Source: Candidatus Gastranaerophilales bacterium
GTDB lineage: Bacteria; Cyanobacteriota; Vampirovibrionia; Gastranaerophilales; Gastranaerophilaceae
Direction of reading: 5' to 3'
Assembly: GCA_944323955.1 (NCBI GenBank)
Contig: CALUUK010000003.1
Coordinates: 62,001-126,000 of the forward strand
DNA length: 64,000 nt
A model generated the notes under the pieces. It had not been told where the DNA came from. It made no database searches and saw nothing but the letters and a program-made list of their open reading frames with translations. Within the stretch, counting starts at the first letter, position 1. Each line of letters starts with the position of its first letter. The translations under genes and the position numbers were made by a program. Positions 32,317 through 42,095 of this stretch are shown one piece after another.

Positions 32317-34102
32317 ATCTTACTTTTGTCAAATCAGCTTTACGGATTCTGATATTTTTCGGCGTAATTTCCAAAAGCTCGTCATCTGAAATATATTCCA
32401 TACAATCTTCCAGTGACATTTTTCTGTGCGCTTGAAGAGTAACCATTACATCAGCCGTAGCACTTCTCATATTTGTAAGTTTTTTTGTTTTACATACATT
32501 TATCTCAATATCCTGAGGCCGATTATGTTCACCTACAACCATGCCTCTGTATACTTTTGTTTTAGGAGTGAGGAAAAATACGCCTCTGTCTTCAAACTGT
32601 GCAAGTGCATAAGGAATAGCTTCGCCCTGTTCATGGGAAACAAGAGAACCGTTTCTCTGCTTAGCAATATCTCCTGCATATGGTTTATATTTATCAAAAG
32701 TATGATTCATAATACCTTCACCGCGGGTCATTCTTATGAATTCCCCTCTAAAACCGATTAAACCTCTTGCGGGAATAGAAAAATTCAAAATTGTTCTGCC
32801 TTTTACATTCTGCATTTCAAGCATTTCGCCCTTTCTGTTTGAAAGTTTTTCTATGCAGGCACCGGCACATGTTTCAGGTACATCCACAAGTAAATTTTCA
32901 TAAGGCTCCATAAGAACACCGTCAATCGTTTTTGTTATAACCTCAGGTTTTGAAACTTGAAACTCATAACCTTCACGCCTCATTGTTTCAATTAATATAC
33001 TAAGATGCAGTTCTCCTCTTCCCGACACTTTGAAACTTTCCGTTGTATCCGTGTCTTCGACTCTTAAACTTACATTTTTTTCAAGTTCATCATAAAGTCT
33101 TTTTCTTACCTGTCTTGAAGTAACAAATTTTCCTTCCTGACCTGCAAAAGGACTGTCATTAACAGAAAAAATCATTTGAAGCGTAGGTTCATCAACTTTA
33201 ATTAAAGGCAGTGCTTCAAAGCAATCAGGTTCCGTTATTGTTTCACCGATATGAATATCATCAAACCCGGTTATTGCAACAATATCACCCGCCACTGCTT
33301 CCCGGGCTTCGACTCTGCCAAGGTCTTCAAATACATACAATTTAACAATCCTGCCGCGTTCGACAGAACCGTCGGCTTTTATTAAATTAACCTGCTGCTG
33401 CGATTTTATAATACCGTTTTGTACTCTGCCTATGGCAATTCTTCCGACATAGTCATTATAATCAAGTGTTGTAGCCTGAAATTGCAAAGTTTTATTCTTA
33501 TCTCCAGAAGGATGTTTTATATTTTTTATAATACAATCCAAAAGCGGTTCAAGAGTTTTTGAATCATCTTCCATATTTTTTTTGGCAAAACCTAAAAGCC
33601 CGTTTGCATATACGTAAGGAAAGTCTATCAACTCCTCATTATCCGTTAATTCAGTAAACAAATCAAATACTTTATCAACGGCACCGTCAGGGTCTGCGCC
33701 TGTTTTATCGATTTTATTTATAACAACTATTATCTTTATTCCGAGTTCAAGCGCTTTAGATAAAACAAATCTTGTCTGAGGCATAGGTCCTTCCGCCGCA
33801 TCAACAATAAGAAGTGCACCGTCAACCATACCTAAAACACGCTCTACTTCGCCGCCAAAATCCGCGTGCCCTGGTGTATCAACAATGTTTATTTTATATC
33901 CTTTATAATTAACCGAAACATTTTTTGAAAGAATCGTAATTCCTCTTTCGCGTTCCAAATCATTGGAGTCTAAAACCCTTTCTTGTACCTGCTGGTGTTC
34001 TCTAAACACTCCGGTTTGCCTTAAAATGCTGTCAACAAGAGTGGTTTTTCCATGGTCAACGTGAGCAATTATTGCCACGTTTCTTATTTTTGTATTATCC
34101 AT
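32309..34102 (-). CDS. typA: Ribosome-binding GTPase TypA/BipA
   Basis: A 597-residue translational GTPase. The P-loop is AHVDHGKTT at residues 14-22, switch II is [14 protein letters not shown], and [10 protein letters not shown] gives base specificity. The EF-G-like domains and the BipA-specific C-terminus ([19 protein letters not shown]) follow. It assists ribosome assembly and stress or cold adaptation. AGGGA precedes the ATG at seven bases. Length is normal for the family. Confidence 0.96.
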   Translation of the reverse strand: MDNTKIRNVAIIAHVDHGKTTLVDSILRQTGVFREHQQVQERVLDSNDLERERGITILSKNVSVNYKGYKINIVDTPGHADFGGEVERVLGMVDGALLIVDAAEGPMPQTRFVLSKALELGIKIIVVINKIDKTGADPDGAVDKVFDLFTELTDNEELIDFPYVYANGLLGFAKKNMEDDSKTLEPLLDCIIKNIKHPSGDKNKTLQFQATTLDYNDYVGRIAIGRVQNGIIKSQQQVNLIKADGSVERGRIVKLYVFEDLGRVEAREAVAGDIVAITGFDDIHIGETITEPDCFEALPLIKVDEPTLQMIFSVNDSPFAGQEGKFVTSRQVRKRLYDELEKNVSLRVEDTDTTESFKVSGRGELHLSILIETMRREGYEFQVSKPEVITKTIDGVLMEPYENLLVDVPETCAGACIEKLSNRKGEMLEMQNVKGRTILNFSIPARGLIGFRGEFIRMTRGEGIMNHTFDKYKPYAGDIAKQRNGSLVSHEQGEAIPYALAQFEDRGVFFLTPKTKVYRGMVVGEHNRPQDIEINVCKTKKLTNMRSATADVMVTLQAHRKMSLEDCMEYISDDELLEITPKNIRIRKADLTKVRFN

Positions 34103-34174
34103 TATTAATGTTCCCTAATCATAGTGTAATTTATACGAACATTTTATTATAAACATTTTAAAATTTAAATTATT

Positions 34175-34203
34175 TTGAAATAGACAGCTCTCTGTAGTAA
34201 AAT
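34175..34203 (+). promoter_or_regulatory. Promoter at 34 kb giving a leaderless transcript
   Basis: TTGAAA, 17 bases, TAAAAT. The -10 ends six bases before the ATG, so transcription would start at or next to the A of the start codon. No Shine-Dalgarno site is present. Confidence 0.6.
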
Positions 34204-34209
34204 ATAAGT

Positions 34210-35340
34210 ATGAAAAAGAAACTGTTAACATTATTTATCATACTGGGATTATCGGCACCAAATATTGCACTAACTTCATTTGCGTCCGCACCATATCAGG
34301 GACATATTGAAGAAACGGATATAAAAAATAATAATGACAACGAGATTTTTACAAATGAAGTCAGAAAAATAGAAACCGATAAAACAATTAATCTTACCGT
34401 TTCACAGGTACTTGCAGGTACAACTTCGGTTGAAGGCGATGAGTTTTTTGCAGTTGTATCGGATGATGTTCTGGCAGGCAGCGGCGTACTTCTTCCTGTT
34501 GGAACCGTTGCCCACGGAAAAATTAAGAATATAGAAGATCCCAAAAGGCTGGGAAGAGACGGGTATATAGAACTTTCATTTGATTATTTGATAACTCCCG
34601 ATGGCAGAGAAATACCGATTGAAGGCGGTATGACCTCAAAACTTACTCCGTCAAAATCTGTTGCAAAAGCGGTCGGAGAAAATATTGCATATACGGCGGC
34701 AGGCGGCGCATACGGTGTAGCTGCGGCAGTTGAGATATTGGGACTTGAAGGCGCAATATTAAGCCAGGGATACACTCTTCTGGGCGGTGCAGCCCTGGGC
34801 GGAGTTATAGCACTGGGATTAAGTCTGTTCAGAAAAGGAAAAGATGTTTTAATTGCACCCGGAGACGAAATAAAAGTTAAAATAAAAAGTTCCGAAGAAA
34901 TTCCTGTTATGAAGCATGAAGCACTAAGACAGGAAGAAATTGCCTATGAAGGACTTGATGTAGACATTAATGATATCTTCCTGGAAGAAGATCCTTTCGG
35001 CAACCTTAATACGATTTCTCTTGACTTAATAATTAAGAATTATTCGAAAACAAATTTCTCAACCTTTGACATTGCCCTCGTAAATGACCTGCATACAAGT
35101 TATAATCCGTCCATTTTCACGGATTACAGAAATTCACTGGCAATGAAAAATATTGATAAAGGAGAACAGGTCTCAGGCATATTATCATTCTCTGTTGATA
35201 ACCCAAAAAGAAAACACTGGCTGGTATTCTATGACAGAAAAAATCATAAACCGCTTGCCAAAATATCAATCGACAATGCAAAAAAAGATTTGAATATTTC
35301 TGACCTTGAAAAGAAGAAAAAGAAAAGAAAAAAAGTATAA
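34210..35340 (+). CDS. Exported protein, function unknown
   Basis: A 376-residue protein with a signal peptide (LTLFIILGLSAPNIALTSFA then SAPYQG). Residues 60-150 look like a beta-rich domain (GTVAHGKIKNIEDPKRLGRD and ELSFDYLITPDGREIPI), like proteins that store a default setting in a small barrel. A Gly/Ala-rich hydrophobic stretch at about 158-203 could be a membrane helix or hairpin. The C-terminus is a Lys-rich run (KKKKKKRKKV). It ends on the first base of the next ATG (TAATG), so it is coupled to the Crp-type regulator. No family is recognised with confidence. Confidence 0.75.
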   Translation: MKKKLLTLFIILGLSAPNIALTSFASAPYQGHIEETDIKNNNDNEIFTNEVRKIETDKTINLTVSQVLAGTTSVEGDEFFAVVSDDVLAGSGVLLPVGTVAHGKIKNIEDPKRLGRDGYIELSFDYLITPDGREIPIEGGMTSKLTPSKSVAKAVGENIAYTAAGGAYGVAAAVEILGLEGAILSQGYTLLGGAALGGVIALGLSLFRKGKDVLIAPGDEIKVKIKSSEEIPVMKHEALRQEEIAYEGLDVDINDIFLEEDPFGNLNTISLDLIIKNYSKTNFSTFDIALVNDLHTSYNPSIFTDYRNSLAMKNIDKGEQVSGILSFSVDNPKRKHWLVFYDRKNHKPLAKISIDNAKKDLNISDLEKKKKKRKKV

Positions 35341-35972
35341 TGCTCGATATTGATTTATTTGAGAATATTGAAAATGAAAAAATTTTGGAGCTTCTGAAAT
35401 GTACGGGAATAAAAACAAAAACATATAAAAAAGGAGCTTACATATTAAAAACAGGTTCAAAAATCGATTTTCTCGGAGTAATTTTAGACGGCAATGCCCA
35501 AATAACAAAAAATAATTATCCGGACAAAGAAAATATTATTGAATCTCTTAAAGTAAATGATATATTCGGACATAATATTGTATGTCTGGGAATAAATAAA
35601 AGTCCCGTAAACATAATTGCCAAAACAAATTGCGAAATTTTATTCCTTCCGTTTGAGAAAGTAATAACCCCTTGCGGCAGATTATGCAATTATCATTTAC
35701 AACTAATTAAAAATATAATGAAAATGATTTCAAAACGAAACTCATTATTAAATACAAAACTTGATATAATCGGACAAAAAACAACAAGAGAAAAAATTCT
35801 TGCACTGCTTCAAGAATATAAAAGCGAAAACGAAATATTTGAAATTCCATACTCAAGAGAAGAAATGGCAAAGTTTTTATGTGTAGACAGGAGCGCAATG
35901 TCAAGAGAACTATGTAAAATGAGAGATGAAGGCATTTTAATTTTTCATAAAAACAGATTTAAACTTTTATAA
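35340..35972 (+). CDS. Crp/Fnr-family transcriptional regulator
   Basis: A 210-residue regulator with an N-terminal cyclic-nucleotide-binding-like beta barrel (about 15-120: KGAYILKTGSKIDFLGVILD) and a C-terminal winged helix (YSREEMAKFLCVDRSAMSRE then LCKMRDEGIL). Four or more cysteines are present but not in the N-terminal spacing of FNR, so an iron-sulfur cluster is not predicted. Clearly conserved cAMP-site residues are not visible either, so the ligand is open. It overlaps the exported protein gene by one base and may respond to the same envelope signal. Confidence 0.88.
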   Translation: MLDIDLFENIENEKILELLKCTGIKTKTYKKGAYILKTGSKIDFLGVILDGNAQITKNNYPDKENIIESLKVNDIFGHNIVCLGINKSPVNIIAKTNCEILFLPFEKVITPCGRLCNYHLQLIKNIMKMISKRNSLLNTKLDIIGQKTTREKILALLQEYKSENEIFEIPYSREEMAKFLCVDRSAMSRELCKMRDEGILIFHKNRFKLL

Positions 35973-35973
35973 T

Positions 35974-36007
35974 AAAAAAAGAAGAGCATCGAAATGCTCT
36001 TCTTTTT
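35974..36007. terminator. Bidirectional terminator between the Crp-type gene and the prepilin gene
   Basis: AAAAAGAAGAGCAT and ATGCTCTTCTTTTT form a 14-pair stem around CGAA. Flanking A and T runs serve both convergent genes. Confidence 0.9.
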
Positions 36008-36031
36008 GATAAATTCTATTAAATTATAAGG

Positions 36032-36658
36032 TTATGCACCTGAGCCGCCGGATGAAGCATTTTCACCTGAACCTGCAGTACCTCTTTCAAACATAACTTC
36101 TTGTGTAGGAGCTCCGAAAGGTACAACTTTCTGTGAATAAATCATTGCCTGATAAATATCTTTCGGTCTTTTTGAAGATGTTGTAGCTACATTCGGTTTT
36201 TTAAGACCGTTTACGTCAATCCATAAGTTAGGTGTAGCATTTGAGCTTGAGCAAGGATTAATGTTGTATGAGTCACAAGCTGAAGTATCTTCATCGCTGT
36301 TTGCAGAAGTATAATTAGATGATACACAGAACATCATACCGTCAGCAGTTGTAAATACGGCACCACCGGAGCAATCGTTACTTGTAAATGTTTCTTCTCC
36401 GTCAATTGTGCTCATTCTTGTTTTAAAAACACCGTCTACCAGATCTGCACCCGTGGTGTAATCCTGAGCCGATAAACCTTCTAATGCATAGTGAAGAGTC
36501 AAAGCCTGGTTAGTACCGGAAATAGCTTTTTTCAAAGCCGAACGGAACTCTTGAGCATTGGTGTTGTTCATCAATGTAGGTACTGTCATGGCAGCAATTA
36601 CACCGATAATTACCAAAGTAATCAAAACTTCGGCTAAAGTGAAACCTAATTTTTTCAT
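36032..36658 (-). CDS. Type IV pilin-like prepilin
   Basis: A 208-residue prepilin. The type III signal is MKKLG|FTLAE with cleavage after G5 and Glu at +5 of the mature protein, followed by the hydrophobic helix VLITLVIIGVIAAMTVPTLM. The rest is a globular domain with two Cys-containing loops and a flexible Ser/Gly tail (GSGENASSGGSGA). No pilus assembly genes are adjacent, so it is an isolated pilin or pseudopilin gene. It has a near-consensus promoter and probably high expression. Multiple such isolated genes are typical of gut Melainabacteria. Confidence 0.88.
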   Translation of the reverse strand: MKKLGFTLAEVLITLVIIGVIAAMTVPTLMNNTNAQEFRSALKKAISGTNQALTLHYALEGLSAQDYTTGADLVDGVFKTRMSTIDGEETFTSNDCSGGAVFTTADGMMFCVSSNYTSANSDEDTSACDSYNINPCSSSNATPNLWIDVNGLKKPNVATTSSKRPKDIYQAMIYSQKVVPFGAPTQEVMFERGTAGSGENASSGGSGA

Positions 36659-36713
36659 ATCGTTTGTTTGCCTTTCATCTTTTTCGAAACTTACTTCAAA
36701 TAAATACCAGATA

Positions 36714-36742
36714 ATTATATACCTTTGTTAAGCAAGAGTCAA
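36714..36742 (-). promoter_or_regulatory. Near-consensus promoter of the prepilin gene
   Basis: On the minus strand TTGACT, 17 bases, perfect TATAAT. The predicted start gives a leader of about 50 bases with a GAAAGGC ribosome-binding site. Confidence 0.8.
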
Positions 36743-36924
36743 TAGGTTAAAACATTGTAACAAAAGCCCGCATTGCATAAACAACAGCCGTGCACATTTA
36801 CGGATATTATTGGTTTTATATAGCAAGTTTATTCTTATTTTATATATTATTTATATTTATATATACTGCATTATTTTATTGATTTGCATCGACATCTGAC
36901 TGTTAATGAGAATACAATCTGATA

Positions 36925-36948
36925 TTTACAATCCATCAGGATTGCAAA
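36925..36948. other. Hairpin in the long prepilin upstream region
   Basis: TTTACAATCC and GGATTGCAAA pair at nine of ten positions around ATCA. No T-run follows. The rest of the 570 bases from 36743 to 37314 is AT-rich, has no open frame of note on either strand, and shows no other repeat I could see. Confidence 0.35.
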
Positions 36949-37314
36949 TACTTATCTATATGAATTTAAATCACATTTAAGTCAAACTCTCACATAATAA
37001 CAGCAACATCCTTTATTGTAATAACTTCTTTTTTTATAATAAATACCTGCCGTCCGGCTACAGTCCGATTTTCAAGATTATTACTTTATAACAAGAGTTG
37101 TATCTTATGTTCTTTATTGACTTTAGCGATTTATATAGAGATACTGTTCCCGTCTATAGTAATTTTCAAACATAATAATAAAGTTTTTTTCAGACAATTT
37201 CATACAAATATATGATTTTTAAAATATCATAAAGTTTTTTTAAGAAATTATTTTATAATAATGACATACTAAAATATTTCATTAAACTGAATATGTGTAT
37301 AAAGGAATTATTTT

Positions 37315-37545
37315 ATGATTAACAGTTTAAAAAATCTTGTTTCCCAGGTGTTTTATGCCCCGCAAACAACACAAACCGCGGCAATTGAAACAAAGAACGA
37401 ATACAATCCGTTTGAAAATCCTTTTATTCAAAGTCAGCCAAGTAAAACATATGCTGTTAACAAACCCGTAAAAGGCGGTTACTTTGCAGGATACTATAAC
37501 GGCAAGCCGAATATAGTCGGTCAGAAACTTTTCATCGAAGCATAA
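37315..37545 (+). CDS. Small protein, function unknown
   Basis: A 76-residue protein with a clear AAAGGAATT site before the ATG. The N-terminus (MINSLKNLVSQVFYAP) is amphipathic; the middle is Thr/Asn/Gln-rich and looks disordered; the end (GGYFAGYYNGKPNIVGQKLF) is rich in Gly and Tyr. There is no signal peptide or membrane helix. It is convergent with dnaB, nine bases apart. I recognise no family. Confidence 0.6.
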   Translation: MINSLKNLVSQVFYAPQTTQTAAIETKNEYNPFENPFIQSQPSKTYAVNKPVKGGYFAGYYNGKPNIVGQKLFIEA

Positions 37546-37554
37546 GTTAAATCG

Positions 37555-38919
37555 TTAAAATTCACTTGTTTTGGTTTGGTTTTTGAATTTTGTTATATTT
37601 GATTGGAAGAGCAAATTAACCGTTCCGACAGGTCCGTTTCTGTGTTTTGCAATAATAAGTTCAGCTTTGCCTTTATTTTCAACATCATCTTTATTATAGT
37701 ATTCGTCCCTGTATATAAACATTACGATATCAGCATCCTGTTCAATTGCACCCGAATCTCTTAAATCCGAGAGCATAGGACGTTTATCCGTTCTTGCTTC
37801 AACACCTCTTGAAAGCTGTGATAGTGCAATAATCGGCACATTAAGTTCTCTGGCAAGCCCTTTTAAAGAACGGGATATTGCAGATATTTGCTGATTTCGG
37901 TCATTAGGATTTCCACCGCCCTCCATTAATTGAAGATAGTCTATAACTATAAGCCCTAATTCTTTTTCTTCAAGCATTAAGCGCCTGCATTTTGCTTTAA
38001 TATCAGTTGCGGTAACACCTGCCGTATCATCAATATATATTCTTGTGTCAGCTAATCGTTCCATCGCATCCGTCAATTTCTGAAAATCTTTTAGCTGCAT
38101 ATGTCCCGTGTTACTTCTTTGCGTATCTACTTCAGCTTCCGCGCAAAGCATACGTTTTGCAATTTGTATTTTAGGCATTTCCAAAGAAAATATTGCAACA
38201 CCTTTTTTACCTTTTAACGCCACATTCTGAGCCAGATTTAAAGCAAATGCTGTTTTACCCATTGAAGGACGTGCTGCTAGTATTATTAAATCGGATTTTT
38301 GAAGACCGGATGTTAATGCATCCAAATCATAAAAGCCTGTTGTAACACCCACTAATTCATCTTTATTATTATATCTTGACTCAATTTGTTCATAGCTTGA
38401 TACAATCAAATCCTGTATCGGAACCATATCTCCGACATCTTTTTGCGAAGCTATATTAAAAATAAGTTTCTGAGCATTATCAAGAACGACATCGGTTTCT
38501 TCATTTTCATATGACATTGATACAATTTCAGAACCCGCATTAATAAGTGCTCTTTTTATTTCTTTTTCCTGTACTATTTTTGCATAAAACTCAACATTGG
38601 CAGTTGTTACGACATTTAAAGCCAGATCATTTATATATGCTCTTCCGCCTGCAGCCTCAAGTTTTTCATCGTTTCTTAAAAATTCGGAGACAGTTACTAT
38701 ATCAATAGGTTCATTTTTTCTGAATAAATCCAGCATAGCTTGATATATAACCTTGTGAGCAGGTTTATAGAAACTTTCGGGATTAAGGAACTCAACAATA
38801 CGCCCCAAAGAAAGAGGATTAACCAGAATCGCACCTAATACAGCTTCTTCCGCTTCAACACTTTGCGGCAATAATTTAAGCATGCCGTTATCTGCCTGCC
38901 TTACAACTTTATTCGCCAA
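37555..38919 (-). CDS. dnaB: Replicative DNA helicase DnaB
   Basis: A 454-residue hexameric helicase. The N-terminal helical domain begins PQSVEAEEAVLGAILVNPLS; the RecA-like motor has Walker A ARPSMGKT near 215, IFSLEMPKIQIAKRML, and Walker B VIDYLQLM near 327, then ISRSLKGLARELNVPIIALS with the arginine finger. Length and order are normal and no intein is present. It is the last gene of a leftward run with the coiled-coil protein and coaD. Confidence 0.97.
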   Translation of the reverse strand: MANKVVRQADNGMLKLLPQSVEAEEAVLGAILVNPLSLGRIVEFLNPESFYKPAHKVIYQAMLDLFRKNEPIDIVTVSEFLRNDEKLEAAGGRAYINDLALNVVTTANVEFYAKIVQEKEIKRALINAGSEIVSMSYENEETDVVLDNAQKLIFNIASQKDVGDMVPIQDLIVSSYEQIESRYNNKDELVGVTTGFYDLDALTSGLQKSDLIILAARPSMGKTAFALNLAQNVALKGKKGVAIFSLEMPKIQIAKRMLCAEAEVDTQRSNTGHMQLKDFQKLTDAMERLADTRIYIDDTAGVTATDIKAKCRRLMLEEKELGLIVIDYLQLMEGGGNPNDRNQQISAISRSLKGLARELNVPIIALSQLSRGVEARTDKRPMLSDLRDSGAIEQDADIVMFIYRDEYYNKDDVENKGKAELIIAKHRNGPVGTVNLLFQSNITKFKNQTKTSEF

Positions 38920-38960
38920 GTTACCTCCAAATAATACTTATAACCATTCCCGTTTTCGCA

Positions 38961-39533
38961 CTACTGTGCATATGTTTTAGAATTTTGAGAATCCTGAACG
39001 GCTTCACGTCTTCTGTCTTTTTGTGAAGACAAATAATCACGGCCGTTTCTTACAATTCTGTGAATTTCTTCTATATTTCTGTCTAAATTGTCAAGAACCT
39101 GCTGGGCATATGCCTGAGCGCCTTCTTTTGTTTCCATTGCTTCTTTCAATGCATTTCTGCGCATTGTTTCAGCTTCCTGAGCAGCTTTATTTTTCATTTC
39201 CTCACAGCTTTCTTTAACCTGTTCCTGTATTTTAGCCGCTTTTTCTCTTACCGCTCTTATAAGTTCAGACTCGCTTAATATATTTGAAGCGGTATTTTGA
39301 GCCTCGCTTATAATTCTTTCGGCTCTGCTTTGTGCTTCCATATATATATCATCGCGTCTTTTAAGTATCATTTCCGCCGTTTTAATTTCTTCAGGCAAAA
39401 TTGCTCTTATTTTACTCAAGATATCCTGTATATCATCAATATTCATAAAGAAACAGTAACTGCCCATATGAAATTTATTATCCAATATTTCATCCGCTTC
39501 ATCTATTAAATGACTTACCCTGAGTTCTGTCAT
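38961..39533 (-). CDS. Coiled-coil protein resembling ATP synthase b-type stalks
   Basis: A 190-residue protein without signal or membrane segment. Residues 65-160 form a long helix rich in Ala, Glu, Lys and Arg (AERIISEAQNTASNIL and AAQEAETMRRNALKEAMETK), the kind of stretch often labelled ATPase subunit B/H-like. It is four bases from coaD and 41 bases from dnaB on the same strand. This neighbourhood suggests a conserved cytoplasmic protein, perhaps linked to the divisome or membrane scaffolds, but I infer no role. Confidence 0.7.
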   Translation of the reverse strand: MTELRVSHLIDEADEILDNKFHMGSYCFFMNIDDIQDILSKIRAILPEEIKTAEMILKRRDDIYMEAQSRAERIISEAQNTASNILSESELIRAVREKAAKIQEQVKESCEEMKNKAAQEAETMRRNALKEAMETKEGAQAYAQQVLDNLDRNIEEIHRIVRNGRDYLSSQKDRRREAVQDSQNSKTYAQ

Positions 39534-39537
39534 GATT

Positions 39538-40020
39538 TTAACCTTTCATATATTTATTTTCTAAGTATTTTGCCACCGGCTCGGGTACGAACTTTGATAT
39601 ATCTCCGTGCATAAGTGCTATTTCTCTAACCGTACCTGATGATATAAAATTATATTTAGGCTTTGTAATCAGGAAAACGGTATGAATATCAGAAGCTAGA
39701 GCGCTGTTTGCCTGTGATAATTGCATTTCATATTCAAAATCCGATACTGCTCTAAGTCCTCTTATAAGAACATTGGCATTTTTTTGTTTTGCATACTCTA
39801 TTGTAAGCCCGCCGAAGGTATCCACTTCAACATTTTCCAAGTCCTTACAAGCCTGTTTTATAAGCATTACCCTGTCTTCTAAAGGTAAAAAACTCTTTTT
39901 ATTCATGTTTACGGAAACAACAATTATAACTTTATCGAAGATATCTGCGGCTCTTTTCAGCACGTCCAAATGACCTTTGGTTATAGGATCAAAACTCCCC
40001 GGATATATTGCCGTTTTCAA
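39538..40020 (-). CDS. coaD: Phosphopantetheine adenylyltransferase CoaD
   Basis: A 160-residue nucleotidyltransferase that makes dephospho-CoA. The start AIYPGSFDPITKGHLDVLKR carries the TXGH motif and KYNFISSGTVREIA the ISSTXXR-type motif, with Gly in place of the Thr. Length is normal. It is first in the leftward run with the coiled-coil gene and dnaB. Confidence 0.97.
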   Translation of the reverse strand: MKTAIYPGSFDPITKGHLDVLKRAADIFDKVIIVVSVNMNKKSFLPLEDRVMLIKQACKDLENVEVDTFGGLTIEYAKQKNANVLIRGLRAVSDFEYEMQLSQANSALASDIHTVFLITKPKYNFISSGTVREIALMHGDISKFVPEPVAKYLENKYMKG

Positions 40021-40119
40021 ATTTCCTACCTTTTGACATTAATACTTACATGACAATTATATTGCAAGCATGCTTTTAAGATTATTCCGAACCGCCAAAT
40101 ATTTATGATTGTTTACAAT

Positions 40120-41724
40120 TTACTGTTGCGGAATATATCGGTTAAATTTCTCATCAAAATAATAGTGAATACAATTCTTGCCGTTTTGTTTAGACATATA
40201 TAATGCTTTATCTGCAGACTCCATTAAATCTTTTATGTTATCGGCAGCATTGGGATATTCAGCAACCCCCATACTAACGGTAGGTCTTATAAACGTATTT
40301 TCATCAACTTTCACTTCTATTTCACTTATTTTTCGTCTTAATCTTTCCGCAATAACAAGTGAAGTAAACAAAGATGTTTCAGGCATAATAATAGTAAATT
40401 CTTCGCCGCCGTATCTTGCCGGAATATCCACATGCCTGATGGTTTTTTGTATAACATTTGCTATTTCTTTCAGCACCATATCCCCGACAAGGTGTCCGTA
40501 TGTATCGTTTACGGATTTAAATTCATCAATATCCATAATAAGAAGAGACAGAACATGGTGATATCTGTGAACTCTGTTTATTTCGGATTCCAACAAGAGA
40601 TAGAAATGTCTGTGAATATAAAGTTTTGTAAGTCCGTCTTTTGTCGCAAGTTCATAAAGCTGGGCATTATCAACCGCAATTGCGGCTTGATTTGCCAGTG
40701 CTTCAACAAATTCCAAATCTTTTTTATTAAACAGCTTGCCGTTTTTCTTATTCGTAATATTAATTATTCCGATACATTCACCTTTTGCAATCAACGGTAC
40801 GCAGATTAATGATGAAACATTATCATTATTATCCTTTGTCATATGAAATCTGGGGTCATTTCCTCCGAGATTTGTGATAATAGATTTTTTCTCGGTATAA
40901 ACCTTTCCCGCTATTCCCGTATCGGGACTAATTTTTTGACATTCAATAAGTCCGTTGTTAATGGCATTTTCAGTCTCTTTATCTTTTAAACCAAAAACAA
41001 CTTTGACCTGCAAAGTGTTATCTGTATGGTCATAAAGCATCAAAGAACCTTTTTCGGCATTTACCGTTTCTATCGCTTTGTCAAGAATAACACTTATTAA
41101 TCGTTTCAAATCATCAATGAAATTTACTGCCTGAGAAATATTATATAAAATTGAAAGATTATGAATGGTTTTATTAAGCTCCATAATCTTCGTTTCCTGT
41201 TCTTTATTTCTCACGAATTTTCTGAGTGCAGGCTCTATACAGCTGAAAATCTGCTGTATATAATTCATATCTTCTTCACTGAAAGCGGAGCCGTCTTCTT
41301 TCTTGCCAAAAAGAGCCAGACAAAATGCGGCATCATCATTATGGAATATTCGCATGTATTCACTGTTTAACGGTTCCAGACCGTTTGAGCTCCAGAAAGA
41401 TTTATATATATAGCTTCCGTCTTCATTTACTATTTTTATAATATCATCCGTAACATGCTGCAAAAACGGCGCATTATCACCGTTAAATTCATAATCTTCA
41501 CTGCTGTCAGATGAAATATTTTTCGTTTGAAAAACACCGTTATTATTAATAAAAAACCTTATATCTGTAAGACTTAACGACGATTTAATTAAAAAAGAAA
41601 CCTTTGAGAGCAAATCTTCCATAGAACGCGACCTGTTTGCGACCATATTAAGGTCAAAAAGGTTATGAAGTTCCAATACGTTTTTTTGCAAATAATATAT
41701 TTTTTCAGCTAAATCTTCAGGCAT
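40120..41724 (-). CDS. GAF-GGDEF diguanylate cyclase
   Basis: A 534-residue cytoplasmic signalling protein. An N-terminal GAF-like region (about 5-175) is followed by a helical linker, a clear GAF domain (about 195-350, SSLICVPLIAKGECIGIINI) and a GGDEF domain at about 370-530. The active site reads RYGGEEF near 436-440, so it should make cyclic di-GMP. An inhibitory I-site, RHVD, lies five residues before it. The gene stands alone; no EAL, HD-GYP or PilZ gene is nearby. Confidence 0.93.
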   Translation of the reverse strand: MPEDLAEKIYYLQKNVLELHNLFDLNMVANRSRSMEDLLSKVSFLIKSSLSLTDIRFFINNNGVFQTKNISSDSSEDYEFNGDNAPFLQHVTDDIIKIVNEDGSYIYKSFWSSNGLEPLNSEYMRIFHNDDAAFCLALFGKKEDGSAFSEEDMNYIQQIFSCIEPALRKFVRNKEQETKIMELNKTIHNLSILYNISQAVNFIDDLKRLISVILDKAIETVNAEKGSLMLYDHTDNTLQVKVVFGLKDKETENAINNGLIECQKISPDTGIAGKVYTEKKSIITNLGGNDPRFHMTKDNNDNVSSLICVPLIAKGECIGIINITNKKNGKLFNKKDLEFVEALANQAAIAVDNAQLYELATKDGLTKLYIHRHFYLLLESEINRVHRYHHVLSLLIMDIDEFKSVNDTYGHLVGDMVLKEIANVIQKTIRHVDIPARYGGEEFTIIMPETSLFTSLVIAERLRRKISEIEVKVDENTFIRPTVSMGVAEYPNAADNIKDLMESADKALYMSKQNGKNCIHYYFDEKFNRYIPQQ

Positions 41725-41744
41725 AACATTAATATTACATTTTA

Positions 41745-42077
41745 CTATCTATCGGGCGTTTCTTTTGCCGATTTTTTGGTTCTGTTTTCAATAAATGCGG
41801 TAACCGCAGAGGTTATCAATACAACCGGAAGAAAGAAGTTTTTTGCATTATGTTTGATTGCTTTTGGCAAAGAACCGAATCTGTTTTTATCAACAAAAGA
41901 CCAAAAAACAGTTAAAGCGCCCATAACAGGAACAGATTCTACGGAATGTCTTACAAAACTGTCTGCGTATCTTGCGATATAAGGACTGTTTTGATTAATT
42001 CCGGAATAAACTTTCGTTTTTGCTTTTCGGGAATTTGAAGAATCGGACATACTCGTTTGTGCAATAGGTTGTATCAT
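41745..42077 (-). CDS. Small membrane protein, function unknown
   Basis: A 110-residue protein (start MIQPIAQTSMSDSSNSRKAK). One or two weak hydrophobic segments (VPVMGALTVFWSFV and FFLPVVLITSAVTAFI) suggest membrane association. I chose the ATG with GAGGAAC before it; a TTG five codons upstream is also in frame. It lies between ribD and the GGDEF gene on the same strand. It resembles short proteins of unknown role that I associate with gut Melainabacteria, which would need a search to confirm. Confidence 0.6.
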   Translation of the reverse strand: MIQPIAQTSMSDSSNSRKAKTKVYSGINQNSPYIARYADSFVRHSVESVPVMGALTVFWSFVDKNRFGSLPKAIKHNAKNFFLPVVLITSAVTAFIENRTKKSAKETPDR

Positions 42078-42095
42078 ATAGTTCCTCGACAAAAC

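Noticed and set aside
42078-42092. TTG start for the small membrane protein beside ribD
   Set aside because: The ATG five codons later has GAGGAAC at the right distance.
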